Of a stretch of DNA of 64,000 nucleotides, positions 36,376-44,697 are shown one piece after another. Each line of letters starts with the position of its first letter. The stretch's first letter is position 1. Origin of the DNA: Siminovitchia thermophila. Lineage in GTDB: Bacteria; Bacillota; Bacilli; Bacillales; Bacillaceae_C. A program made the position numbers and the translations under genes. Where the stretch lies: positions 19,886 to 83,885 of the forward strand of contig NZ_JAFBFH010000019.1 in the NCBI RefSeq assembly GCF_016909185.1. The letters run 5' to 3'. Below the pieces are notes generated by a model. It had not been told where the DNA came from and made no database searches. It was given only the letters and a program-made list of their open reading frames with translations.

Positions 36376-37338
36376 GTGGAATTATTCATACTTCTGATTC
36401 CATGGGTTTTGGCGGTCGGATGGATGTTCTGGACGAAACATCTGGTGATCGCTGCTCTATTGTGTATCGGGGCACTTTTCCATATTCCGCTTGCGAAAAA
36501 AGGCCCTGCTCCATTTTTATGGCTTGTCATGTCCGCTTTATTGCAATTATGCTGGATTGCCGCGGCATTTTTCACGGATACTCCCTTTTTAACGCTCGGA
36601 ATGATTGTGCAGCTTATTGCGCTGTTGGTGATGATGCAAACGGTTCGGGAAGAAAAACAAAGAAGAATGGCCATGGCTGCAAACTTTGAACAACAAAAAG
36701 CCTTATTATATGAATTAAGAAGACAACGGCACGATCTTCAAAAGCATGCAGCGGCCCTATTGCATCATGACGGGGAATCCGGGGCAATATCAGCCTATAA
36801 GGCTGATGTACATTCCCGCTATATCGAATTGGATCAAATCATTCGCGGTGAATCCAATGTCATCGCGGGCATTTTATACTCATATCTTGAACAAGCAAAG
36901 GAACAGGAAGTTTTCTTGGACTATCACATCCAACACCCTTTATCGGGATTGCCGCTCTCTGAATTCGAATGTGTCTCATTTTTAGGAAATATGTTGGAAA
37001 ATGCTATTGAAGCCGCAGCCGAATTTGGCAAAAATAAGGAGAAACCGGGTAAAGTGTGCCTAATATGCCGAAGACAGAGCGGTATCTGGATCATTCATTG
37101 CCAAAACGATACCCTGCCCCTTCCCGAACACATAATCGAACGAATGTTTACGAACAAAGCAACATCTACAAAAGCGGGACATCACGAAGGAATCGGAACG
37201 CGGGAAATCAATAGAATCGTCAATAAATACCGTGGAGTGCTCGATTTTTCCGTGATTCAAAATCAATTTACATTAAAAATAAAAATCCCGGATATTAGAG
37301 AAAACAAGCGAAACGCATCAAAATCTTCAATGGATTAG
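36376..37338 (+). CDS. natK: Sensor histidine kinase, NatK-like
   Basis: A 320-residue kinase. Several N-terminal membrane segments (about 1-90) are followed by the phosphoacceptor region LRRQRHDLQKHAAALLHH (His near residue 118). The GHKL ATPase domain has the N box LENAIEAAAEFG (about 207) and the G box in TKAGHHEGIGTREI. This is the quorum-sensor-like AgrC/NatK class that pairs with LytTR regulators. GTG start after GAGGTG, 9 nt from natR. Confidence 0.87.
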   Translation: MELFILLIPWVLAVGWMFWTKHLVIAALLCIGALFHIPLAKKGPAPFLWLVMSALLQLCWIAAAFFTDTPFLTLGMIVQLIALLVMMQTVREEKQRRMAMAANFEQQKALLYELRRQRHDLQKHAAALLHHDGESGAISAYKADVHSRYIELDQIIRGESNVIAGILYSYLEQAKEQEVFLDYHIQHPLSGLPLSEFECVSFLGNMLENAIEAAAEFGKNKEKPGKVCLICRRQSGIWIIHCQNDTLPLPEHIIERMFTNKATSTKAGHHEGIGTREINRIVNKYRGVLDFSVIQNQFTLKIKIPDIRENKRNASKSSMD

Positions 37339-37476
37339 AGGGATTATCCAAAAAAGATCATTCCTTTAAAAAAAATTTTAATAAAGAGAAGGGTATCCAA
37401 AGACCGACAAATTACCTGATTGCCCCCTTTTCTTAGATGCGATTCCGCCCCTCTTTGCGGGTTTATTTAGTTGGAA
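37339..37476. other. Spacer between natK and the tandem repeat
   Basis: Low-complexity A/T tract around 37370-37385, then sequence that may be very degenerate repeat units. No gene. Confidence 0.4.
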
Positions 37477-37730
37477 GGGATCTTCAACCGGGGTAATGGC
37501 CAGTTTTATGCTTTCTTCTCTTGGGCGGGGACGATCAACCGGGGGATGAACAGGTTTGCGACTTCCTCTCTTGAGCGGGGACGAACAACCGGGGGGGGAT
37601 GAACAGGTTTGCGACTTCCTCTCTTGAGCGGGGACGATCAACCGGGGGGATGAACAGATTTGTGACTTACTCTCTTTGACGGGGACGATCAACTGGGGGA
37701 TGAACAGATTTGCGACTTCCTCTCTTGGAT
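37477..37730. repeat. Tandem repeat, five units of 50-53 bp
   Basis: Units start at 37477 (degenerate), 37527, 37577, 37630 and 37681, with lengths 50, 50, 53, 51 and 50. The shared core includes GGGGACGATCAACCGGGGG, GATGAACAG, TTTGCGACTTCC and TCTCTTGAGC. Unit lengths are not all multiples of three, so it is not a coding repeat. G runs vary in length between units, suggesting slippage. Confidence 0.88.
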
Positions 37731-37885
37731 CCGTATGATGAACCGGCTTTTTTACTCCCTTGGATGGCGCGGAATGGTGACCGGCATTCGGGCTTCTTCC
37801 ATCATTGGGTCACGGATAAATTGGGAAGATGTCCGTTCTTTCGATTACCTCCATTTACAGACAATCCAATCCTACAAATGCAAAA

Positions 37886-37923
37886 TCAGTCAGAGAAAAA
37901 TGTTTTTTCTTCCGACTGATTAG
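37886..37923 (-). terminator. Inverted repeat downstream of the universal stress protein gene
   Basis: AATCAGTC...GACTGATT with an A/T-rich inner stem; on the minus strand TTGCATTTG follows. A second GGGC/GCCC hairpin at about 37930-37952 may share the role. Moderate support as terminator. Confidence 0.55.
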
Positions 37924-37965
37924 TTTTGAGGGCTTTTTTGACAGGCCCTTCTTCGTCATGTTCAT

Positions 37966-38412
37966 TTATTCTTTTTCTGTTCTTACAACAAGGACATCAC
38001 ATTCAGCGTGGCGGGTAATGTGTTCGGAAACGCTGCCAAGAAACATTCTTTCCACCGCAGTCACCCCGGTGGCTCCACAAATAATGAGGTCGGAACCAGT
38101 TTTTTTTGCAGCCTTCTTCGTGATAACCACCTTTGGCGAGCCTTCCTCAACGAGCGTTTCGACCTTTTCAATCCCTTTGTCTTTTGCTTCCTGTACGTAG
38201 CCATCTAAAAGCTCCTTGGCACGATTTATAGCTTTTTCGGTAAAATGTATATCATACATTTGAATACCGCGATATTGGCTTGTATCTACCACATGAACAA
38301 GGTGCAACGTTGCATCATGTCTCTTTGCAACCTCAACCCCTTTTCGAAAAGCCCATTCCGCAGGCTCCGAACCGTCCACTGCTACAAGAATGTGGCGATA
38401 ACACATCTCCAT
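37966..38412 (-). CDS. Universal stress protein family (UspA)
   Basis: A 148-residue single-domain Usp. The N-terminal strand YRHILVAVDGSEPAEWA and the C-terminal nucleotide-binding motif GATGVTAVERMFLGSVSEHITRHAECDVLVV (G-2x-G-9x-G-S type) indicate an ATP-binding member. The cytoplasmic role in stress tolerance is not defined. The ATG at 38412 follows AAGGGG by 8 nt. Monocistronic. Confidence 0.9.
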   Translation of the reverse strand: MEMCYRHILVAVDGSEPAEWAFRKGVEVAKRHDATLHLVHVVDTSQYRGIQMYDIHFTEKAINRAKELLDGYVQEAKDKGIEKVETLVEEGSPKVVITKKAAKKTGSDLIICGATGVTAVERMFLGSVSEHITRHAECDVLVVRTEKE

Positions 38413-39011
38413 ATGTACAACCCCTTTTTATTATATTATCTCTATTAAACTATTTTATTCGTTTAATAGCCAGAAAAATATAGAAACCCGCGATTGATGA
38501 GCTATTTTGATCCATACAAATCTTACTGCTCTATCATTCACGGTCATTTCGGCCGCTCTGCCGATTATTTTACAGAACCTTGAGAAATAGGGGTCATTCA
38601 TGATACGAATGGTGGAGAAAAACGCTAAAGAACACAAGAGATACCATGAAAAATGAAACGGCTTCAGTCCCTGAAAATATAGAGATCTAAAGCCGTTTAT
38701 TTCCGCTGTCTACTTGGCAGGGGGCCGCTTACTTTTCTCCTAGACAGGTAACCTGCCTGAACAAAATATTGACACTCTCGACCATAGCGGTCATTTTCAA
38801 AAACACCTAAGAAACCGCAATGATGATATCTTCACCTGGAGAAACGGACGAAAATCCCTCCTTCGTTTCAAAGCGGTTAACCATATTGAAACTTGCGCTA
38901 TTTCGTTTACTGCCATTCCATCTCAGACAGATATTCACGACCATCATTGACGGGTTCCTATCTGTGTTCTTTTCCTCTTATGACCTTCTTTTGACAAGGA
39001 GGTATATAGTT
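38413..39011. other. 599-nt intergenic region, no supported gene
   Basis: It holds a terminator-like hairpin at 38655-38699. Frames at 38455-38637 and 38820-39047 have no family match that I recognise; the latter might be a decayed gene. Confidence 0.4.
38655..38699. terminator. Hairpin resembling the peptide-operon terminator
   Basis: AAACGGCTT...AAAGCCGTTT, close in sequence to 31571-31622, but with no gene ending at it. Confidence 0.5.
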
Positions 39012-39764
39012 TCATCTGCCCAATACTCCACCGTCTACAGGAATTAACGTTCCTGTCACATAGTCAGAAGCCGAAGAAGCTAAAAATAAGGCAGGACCAA
39101 CAACATCTTCAGGTGTGCCCCATCTTTTAGCAGGGATTCTAGCGTCTACTTGCACTCTTCGTTCTACATCATTCACGAGATCATTATTCATTGTTGTTAA
39201 CATATAGCCTGGTGCAATTGCATTCACTTGGATGCCGTAACACGCCCATTCATTCGATAACGATTTTGTCATTTGCAAAATAGCACCCTTGCTGGTCGAA
39301 TAAGCTGCTGCATGAAAGCCGCCCAACACCGAGAGAATCGATCCCATATTCATAATTTTTCCCGATCCTTGCTTTTTCATTTCAATCGCAGCTAATCTGG
39401 ATAATTCGAAAACCGAAGTTACATTAAGCCCCAAAATTCTGTTCCAACTCTCAAGCGAAAACTCAAAAGCCGGCTTTCTCTCTATTAAACCGGCACTGTT
39501 AATTAAAATATCAACAGTTCCGCCTAAATGTTCTAAAGCCTTTTTAAATGATTCTCTGAGGCTTTCTATATGTAACAAGTCTCCCTTTACAGCATGAATT
39601 GTTGAGCCATCGTTACCTATTTTCTCGGCAATATTGAGTATTTCATGCGAAATATCAATCACCGCAATTTCAACACCCTCGTTATGAAAAGCTTTTACCA
39701 ATGAAAAGCCCAGTCCTTGAGCACCACCGGTAATAATTGCTTTTTTTCCTTTTACATCAAACAT
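39012..39764 (-). CDS. SDR family oxidoreductase (KduD/gluconate-5-dehydrogenase-like)
   Basis: A 250-residue classical short-chain dehydrogenase: nucleotide site TGGAQGLG (about 12-19), NSAG (about 90), catalytic Ser in MGSILSVLGGFH, and Tyr/Lys in YSTSKGA (about 155-161). The C-terminus DGGVLGR is like sugar-acid dehydrogenases such as KduD. It is last in the acoABCL-type operon, 21 nt after the E3 gene, and has a paralogue in the TRAP operon (49471-50223). The substrate, probably a polyol, hydroxyketone or sugar acid, is inferred. A 2,3-butanediol dehydrogenase role is possible but not shown. Confidence 0.82.
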   Translation of the reverse strand: MFDVKGKKAIITGGAQGLGFSLVKAFHNEGVEIAVIDISHEILNIAEKIGNDGSTIHAVKGDLLHIESLRESFKKALEHLGGTVDILINSAGLIERKPAFEFSLESWNRILGLNVTSVFELSRLAAIEMKKQGSGKIMNMGSILSVLGGFHAAAYSTSKGAILQMTKSLSNEWACYGIQVNAIAPGYMLTTMNNDLVNDVERRVQVDARIPAKRWGTPEDVVGPALFLASSASDYVTGTLIPVDGGVLGR

Positions 39765-39785
39765 AGAATGCCCTTCTTTCTATCA

Positions 39786-41168
39786 TTAAGAATGAATTCC
39801 TTTTCCAATCAATGCGTTCGCGGATTCCATCAATGCCTCAGAGAAGGATGGATGAGGCTGTACCATTTCAGCCAGCTCATCAACTGTTCCTTCCAAAAAC
39901 ATATAGGCAGAAGATTGGCTGATCATTTCGGTCACATGAGCACCGACCATGACAACTCCTAAGATTTCCCCATATTTTTCATCAATCATCACTTTGGAAA
40001 AACCATCTGTGTCTCCCGCCGCCAAAGCTTTGCCGTTTCCAGAAAAAGAATATTTATGCGCTTTATATTGAATCCCTTTTTCTTTTAGATCGGATTCACT
40101 CATTCCTACACTGGCTACTTGCGGATTTGTATAAATACAGCGTGGCATGACTGTATAATTCATTTTTACTTTATTGCCATCCAAATTTTCAACGGCGGTT
40201 ACCCCTTCTGCACTGGCTACATGAGCCAATTGCATTCTTCCAATCACATCTCCAATGGCAAAATAATCCTTTTTGCTTGTTTCCAAATACTCGTTTACAG
40301 CGATGTGCCCGCCATTCATTTGAAGATTCAATTCTGCAACCGCGGACAAATTGGGGTTGCGGCCGACAGCCAACAGTATTTCATCGGCTGTTAGAGTCTC
40401 TGTTTTACCTGTTTGTGTAGTAATATTTACTGCCTTTTGCTGATCGCTTTCATAAACCGATTCTACCTGACTTTTTGTTAATACCTTTATATCCTTTTTC
40501 TTTAGACACTTCAGCAAGGCTTTTGAAGCGTCATCATCTTCAGTTGGTATAATTGTATCGCCAAGTTCAATAATCGTGACTTTCGTTTTCAAACTGGCAA
40601 AAATATTGGCAAACTCCACGCCAATGACTCCTCCACCCACGATAATAATAGACTGGGGGATATATGAAATATTGAAAATGGTATCTGTTGTTTGATAAGC
40701 AACCACATCCAGTCCATCAATGGGCGGGACGGCAGGTTGGCTTCCTGTCGCAATAATAATGTTGTGACCGCTTATTTTCTTTGATTCATTTTCCATTTGA
40801 ACGGTCACTTGTTTGTCATTATGGATGGTGCCATAACCATGATAGACATCTATTTTTTGGGCACGTAATAAATGTTGAATGCCACTTCTGAGAGTGGCGA
40901 TTACCTGGTCTTTGCGCGCAAACATTTCTTCTAAGGAAAAACGCAGATTTTCTGTCTTAATTCCCCAATTGTTCGCCTTCTCAATATTCTCGATCAATTC
41001 GGCATGTTTTAACAGCGTCTTGGAAGGGATACATCCTCTGTTTAGACATGTGCCTCCCAGGTGATCCGCTTCGACAAGTGCTGTTCTTTTTCCATTTTTC
41101 GCTGCCCTGAGTGCCGCGACATATCCACCCGGCCCTCCGCCAACGATTATAACATCATACGACGTCAT
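39786..41168 (-). CDS. acoL: Dihydrolipoyl dehydrogenase (E3)
   Basis: A 460-residue flavoprotein that reoxidises dihydrolipoamide with NAD. FAD site IIVGGGPGGYVAALRA (about 7-22), redox-active disulfide GGTCLNRGCIPSK (Cys40, Cys45), NAD site IIVGGGVIGVEFA (about 177), and the C-terminal active-site His-Glu pair HPSFSEAL. It has no N-terminal lipoyl domain. It lies 12 nt after the E2 gene and serves the same complex. Confidence 0.93.
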   Translation of the reverse strand: MTSYDVIIVGGGPGGYVAALRAAKNGKRTALVEADHLGGTCLNRGCIPSKTLLKHAELIENIEKANNWGIKTENLRFSLEEMFARKDQVIATLRSGIQHLLRAQKIDVYHGYGTIHNDKQVTVQMENESKKISGHNIIIATGSQPAVPPIDGLDVVAYQTTDTIFNISYIPQSIIIVGGGVIGVEFANIFASLKTKVTIIELGDTIIPTEDDDASKALLKCLKKKDIKVLTKSQVESVYESDQQKAVNITTQTGKTETLTADEILLAVGRNPNLSAVAELNLQMNGGHIAVNEYLETSKKDYFAIGDVIGRMQLAHVASAEGVTAVENLDGNKVKMNYTVMPRCIYTNPQVASVGMSESDLKEKGIQYKAHKYSFSGNGKALAAGDTDGFSKVMIDEKYGEILGVVMVGAHVTEMISQSSAYMFLEGTVDELAEMVQPHPSFSEALMESANALIGKGIHS

Positions 41169-41180
41169 ACTGTTACCACC

Positions 41181-42518
41181 TTATACGATTAATTTAAAGG
41201 GATTTTCCAATGTGTTTTTTAAATCAGTAAGAAACGCTGCTGCAGGAGCACCATCAATAATGCGATGATCAAAAGACAGACTTACGTTCATCATGGAACG
41301 AATAGCAACTTGGCCATCTACAACAACGGGTTTTTCTTGAATGCGGCCTACCCCCAAGATGGCTGAGTTTGGGGCATTAATAATCGGTGTGAATCCATCA
41401 ACAGCATACATTCCCAAATTACTGACTGTAAACGTGCTTCCTCGCATATCATCAGGAGACAACCAGCCTTCACGGGCAAGCTTTCCGATATGTTTTGCCT
41501 CCTTCGTAAGAACCACCAATCCTTTTTGCTCCACATCCCGCAGAACAGGAACAACCAAACCATTCGGCACCGCCACCGCCATTCCGATATGAATGCCAGA
41601 ATGGTGGACGATTTCATTTCCTTCCAGGGAAATATTAATATCTTGATGCTGTTTTAACGTATAAGCCACCGCTTTTATGACCATCTCATTATAAGAAATT
41701 CTTAGCCCTTCCATACTTTCAATAACAGGTAACAACTCCTGGCGAAGGGATACACATTTTGTCATATCTATTTCCGATAAAAGAGTGACATGAGGAGCTG
41801 TATAAGCACTTTCCGAAATTCTCTCAGCTATCACTTTGCGCATTCCTTTAAACGGAACTCGCTTAACGGCCTGACCGCCCACTGGTTGTGCTTCTTGTAT
41901 AGTAGCGGAATCCAAGGAAACAAGATCATCTTTCACAATTTTCCCGCGATGCCCAGTTCCTTGTAAACCGTTGTAGTCAAGCCCTTGTTCATAGGCCATT
42001 TTGTTAGCCAAAGGGGTAATTCTTTTTCTTTTTTCTGCCAAATAGTTTTCAACATCTATTTTTTGAATTCGGCCAAGCGGGCCCGAACCGGTAATATCTC
42101 TTACATTTACTTGATGATCATCTGCCAATTTTCTCGCAGCGGGCGTTCTCCTGACTTTTTCTCCAGTTTCGGCCGGCTTATCTTCAACAGTATCTTTTTC
42201 AACCGTTTTTTGCCCATCGTCCCCAGCGTACTTACTTCGGGTACTTTTTGGTTTTTCCGCAACATCTTCTATACTTTCACCAGCCTCACCAACGTAAGCA
42301 ATCACCTCATGGACTTGTACGGTAGCCCCTGCATCAAATAAGGTTTTCAGTAAAACACCCGTTGTCTCCGCTTCAATTTCTAAAGTGATTTTATCTGTCT
42401 GAACTTCAGCAATGGGGTCCCCTTCTTCTACCATTTCTCCTTCTTGAACCAACCAGGCGACAATGGTTCCTTCTTCCATTGTTGCGCCCATTTTCGGCAT
42501 AACCACTTCTGATGCCAT
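41181..42518 (-). CDS. acoC: Dihydrolipoamide acyltransferase (E2) of an acetoin-dehydrogenase-like complex
   Basis: A 445-residue E2. One lipoyl domain (1-77) carries Lys43 in TDKITLE. Then come a linker, a peripheral-subunit-binding domain (about 124-160: TPAARKLADDHQVNVRDITG), a second PSBD-like segment (about 167-200: TPLANKMAYEQGLDYNGLQG) and the catalytic domain with His418/Asp422 in SFDHRIIDG. Typical AcoC proteins are about 400 residues, so the second binding domain explains the extra length. GGAGG precedes the ATG; 13 nt separate it from acoB. Confidence 0.91.
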   Translation of the reverse strand: MASEVVMPKMGATMEEGTIVAWLVQEGEMVEEGDPIAEVQTDKITLEIEAETTGVLLKTLFDAGATVQVHEVIAYVGEAGESIEDVAEKPKSTRSKYAGDDGQKTVEKDTVEDKPAETGEKVRRTPAARKLADDHQVNVRDITGSGPLGRIQKIDVENYLAEKRKRITPLANKMAYEQGLDYNGLQGTGHRGKIVKDDLVSLDSATIQEAQPVGGQAVKRVPFKGMRKVIAERISESAYTAPHVTLLSEIDMTKCVSLRQELLPVIESMEGLRISYNEMVIKAVAYTLKQHQDINISLEGNEIVHHSGIHIGMAVAVPNGLVVPVLRDVEQKGLVVLTKEAKHIGKLAREGWLSPDDMRGSTFTVSNLGMYAVDGFTPIINAPNSAILGVGRIQEKPVVVDGQVAIRSMMNVSLSFDHRIIDGAPAAAFLTDLKNTLENPFKLIV

Positions 42519-42531
42519 GACGAGACCTCCT

Positions 42532-43512
42532 TTACTTATTCATTAACTTTCTGCATTCTCGAACAATATCATCTACTTGGGGAACCGCCGCTTTTTCCAA
42601 TTTCAGATTATAGGGAATTGGCGTGGCAACACCTCCTAACCGTCTAATAGGGGCATCCAAGTAGTCAAAGACATCACTTTCCGCAATCATACTTGCAATC
42701 TCCGCGCCATATCCGCCTCTTTTTACAGCTTCATATACTACCAAGGCGCGACTTGTTTTCTTCACTGACTCTAAAATCGTCTTTGTATCTAACGGCACTA
42801 ATGTACGGGGATCAATAATTTCCACGCTAATCCCTTCTTGTTCAAGCTGTTTGGCCGCCTCAAGCGACCTGTTGACCATAATACCGGTTACAATAATCGT
42901 TATATCAGTTCCCTCATTCTTAATATCTGCTTCACCCAATGGAATCTCATACTCTTCTTCCGGGACTTTTCCTTTTGAATTGTAAAGAAGTTTATGTTCG
43001 TAAAATAAAACAGGGTTGTCATCTTTAAGTGCTGCTTTCATTAATCCTTTTGCATCATATGCTGTTGAAGGCTGAACCACTTTCAAGCCTGGAACATGCG
43101 CCATCCAAGCTTCCAAGCTTTGGGAATGCTGTGCGGCAAATCCCGCACCGGAGCCTCCCGGGAGCCTCACAACGATAGGTACTTTCGTTTTACCGCCAAA
43201 CATATAGCGCATTTTTGCTGCTTGGTTCACAATATTGTCCATCGCAATCATGATAAAATCAGAAAACTGAATTTCTAAGATGGGCCTCATGCCTGTCATT
43301 GCGGCTCCTACTGCACAACCACTAATAGCCGCCTCGGAGATGGGGGTGTTCCTTACCCGTTCCTTTCCAAATTCTTCAACCATTCCATTTGTTACACCAA
43401 AGGCGCCTCCATAGATACCAATATCTTCTCCCATTATAAAAACGTCCGGATTTTTTCTCATTTCTTGGCTCATGGCTTCTCTAATCGCTTCCGAATATGT
43501 GATTTCTCGCAT
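42532..43512 (-). CDS. acoB: TPP-dependent dehydrogenase E1 beta subunit (AcoB-like)
   Basis: A 326-residue transketolase-type beta subunit: [36 protein letters not shown]-like segment [20 protein letters not shown], and [20 protein letters not shown]. It forms the heterotetrameric E1 with AcoA. I prefer ATG 43512, with AAAGG 11 nt upstream, over the GTG 12 nt earlier. Substrate choice between acetoin-like ketols and 2-oxoacids cannot be settled from the sequence. Confidence 0.9.
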   Translation of the reverse strand: MREITYSEAIREAMSQEMRKNPDVFIMGEDIGIYGGAFGVTNGMVEEFGKERVRNTPISEAAISGCAVGAAMTGMRPILEIQFSDFIMIAMDNIVNQAAKMRYMFGGKTKVPIVVRLPGGSGAGFAAQHSQSLEAWMAHVPGLKVVQPSTAYDAKGLMKAALKDDNPVLFYEHKLLYNSKGKVPEEEYEIPLGEADIKNEGTDITIIVTGIMVNRSLEAAKQLEQEGISVEIIDPRTLVPLDTKTILESVKKTSRALVVYEAVKRGGYGAEIASMIAESDVFDYLDAPIRRLGGVATPIPYNLKLEKAAVPQVDDIVRECRKLMNK

Positions 43513-43532
43513 TTCTTCCGTCACCTTTCTTT

Positions 43533-44516
43533 TTATGCATAAATATCTGTTGTCAGGGTTTCCAAGCTGGGGTCTTGGCTGTTTTCGGCAAACTCAATTG
43601 CTTCATCCATTTGCGTCTGTACTTTTTTATCCAATTCGTTAAATTCTTCTTCTGTCAAAACGTTTTCAGCAATTAAACGCTCTTTAAATAGGGAGATGGG
43701 GTCTCTCTGTTTTTTCCACTCTTTCTCTTCATCTCTTGTTCTATATTTTCTGGCATCACTGCGAGAGTGGCCTTCCCATCTATATGTTTTGGCCTCTATT
43801 AAAGTCGGTCCCTTCCCGCTTCTTGCTCTTTCTACTGCCTTTGTTGTAGATTCCACGACTTCTATTATGTTATTTCCATCAACGATAACACCCGGAATTC
43901 CATATGCTGCTCCGCGATCTGCAATGTTTTCAATGTTTGTCATTTCTTTTACCGATCCGGACATCCCATAAAGATTGTTTTCACAAAAGAAAATAACAGG
44001 CAGATCCCACACCGAAGCCAAATTAAGGGCTTCATGAAAAGCTCCCTCGTTGGTTGCGCCATCTCCAAAAAAACATAAAACAACATATCCCAAGTCCTTC
44101 ATTTTCGATGTTAGAGCTGCGCCTGTTCCTAACGGCAACCCTGCGGCCACAATCCCATTTGCCCCAAGGTTTCCAACATCCAAGTCAGCAATGTGCATCG
44201 ACCCTCCTTTGCCTTTACAATATCCGCTTTCTTTTCCAAGCAGTTCAGCCATCATTTTTTTGACATCTGTCCCCTTGGCGATACTGTGCCCATGGCCGCG
44301 GTGAGTGCTTGTAATTTTATCCTCCTTCGTTAAGGGCACACACGCTCCTACCGCTGTCGCTTCTTGTCCGATGCATAAGTGCATGGTTCCATGGATTTTT
44401 CCTTGCTGATATAGCTTTTTTAAGGTCTCTTCAAATTTCCTAATGAGCATCATATCGTGTAACATGGACTTCAACTTTTCCGATGAAAAGGAAGATATGC
44501 TTGTTGATTTAGACAT
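43533..44516 (-). CDS. acoA: TPP-dependent dehydrogenase E1 alpha subunit (AcoA-like)
   Basis: A 327-residue alpha subunit with the TPP motif [31 protein letters not shown] (about 163-193), preceded by the family landmark GMHIADL-like [25 protein letters not shown]. It is closest to acetoin dehydrogenase E1 alpha in length and motifs. It is the first gene of the operon acoA-acoB-acoC-acoL-SDR. AGGAGG precedes the ATG, and a sigma-54 promoter lies 45-62 nt upstream. Confidence 0.92.
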   Translation of the reverse strand: MSKSTSISSFSSEKLKSMLHDMMLIRKFEETLKKLYQQGKIHGTMHLCIGQEATAVGACVPLTKEDKITSTHRGHGHSIAKGTDVKKMMAELLGKESGYCKGKGGSMHIADLDVGNLGANGIVAAGLPLGTGAALTSKMKDLGYVVLCFFGDGATNEGAFHEALNLASVWDLPVIFFCENNLYGMSGSVKEMTNIENIADRGAAYGIPGVIVDGNNIIEVVESTTKAVERARSGKGPTLIEAKTYRWEGHSRSDARKYRTRDEEKEWKKQRDPISLFKERLIAENVLTEEEFNELDKKVQTQMDEAIEFAENSQDPSLETLTTDIYA

Positions 44517-44560
44517 AAAATAACCTCCTGATTGTACATATTCCTGTCCTTCTTAATTTA

Positions 44561-44578
44561 TTGCAATTTTTATGCCAA
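44561..44578 (-). promoter_or_regulatory. Sigma-54 (-24/-12) promoter of the acoABCL-SDR operon
   Basis: On the minus strand TTGGCATAAAAATTGCAA matches the consensus TGGCAC-N5-TTGCA with the required 12-nt step between GG and GC. Transcription would begin near 44550. Confidence 0.88.
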
Positions 44579-44616
44579 CTTTTAATCTGTCATTTTAGCG
44601 ATTGTATGTATTTTTT

Positions 44617-44664
44617 CATCAAAAAATGATGTATGATTAACTACAGTGATGCAAAATATCATCA
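44617..44664. promoter_or_regulatory. Putative upstream activating sites between acoA and the activator gene
   Basis: Two inverted motifs occur: CATCAAAAAATGATG (44617-44631) and TGATGCAAAATATCATCA (44647-44664). Part of the second reads TTTTGCATCACTGT on the minus strand, a 14-nt sequence also found upstream of the VOC/TRAP operon. They lie about 40-85 nt upstream of the -24 element, a usual place for an enhancer-binding protein. Confidence 0.68.
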
Positions 44665-44697
44665 TTTTTGCCACAAAGCAATAAAAGGTGGGGTTTT

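Noticed and set aside
37378..37692. 104-residue repetitive frame across the tandem repeat
   Set aside because: Repeat units of 50, 51 and 53 bp shift frame, so the repeated peptide pattern is not maintained.
38820..39047. 75-residue frame upstream of the SDR gene
   Set aside because: Overlaps the end of the SDR gene on the other strand and has no recognisable motif.
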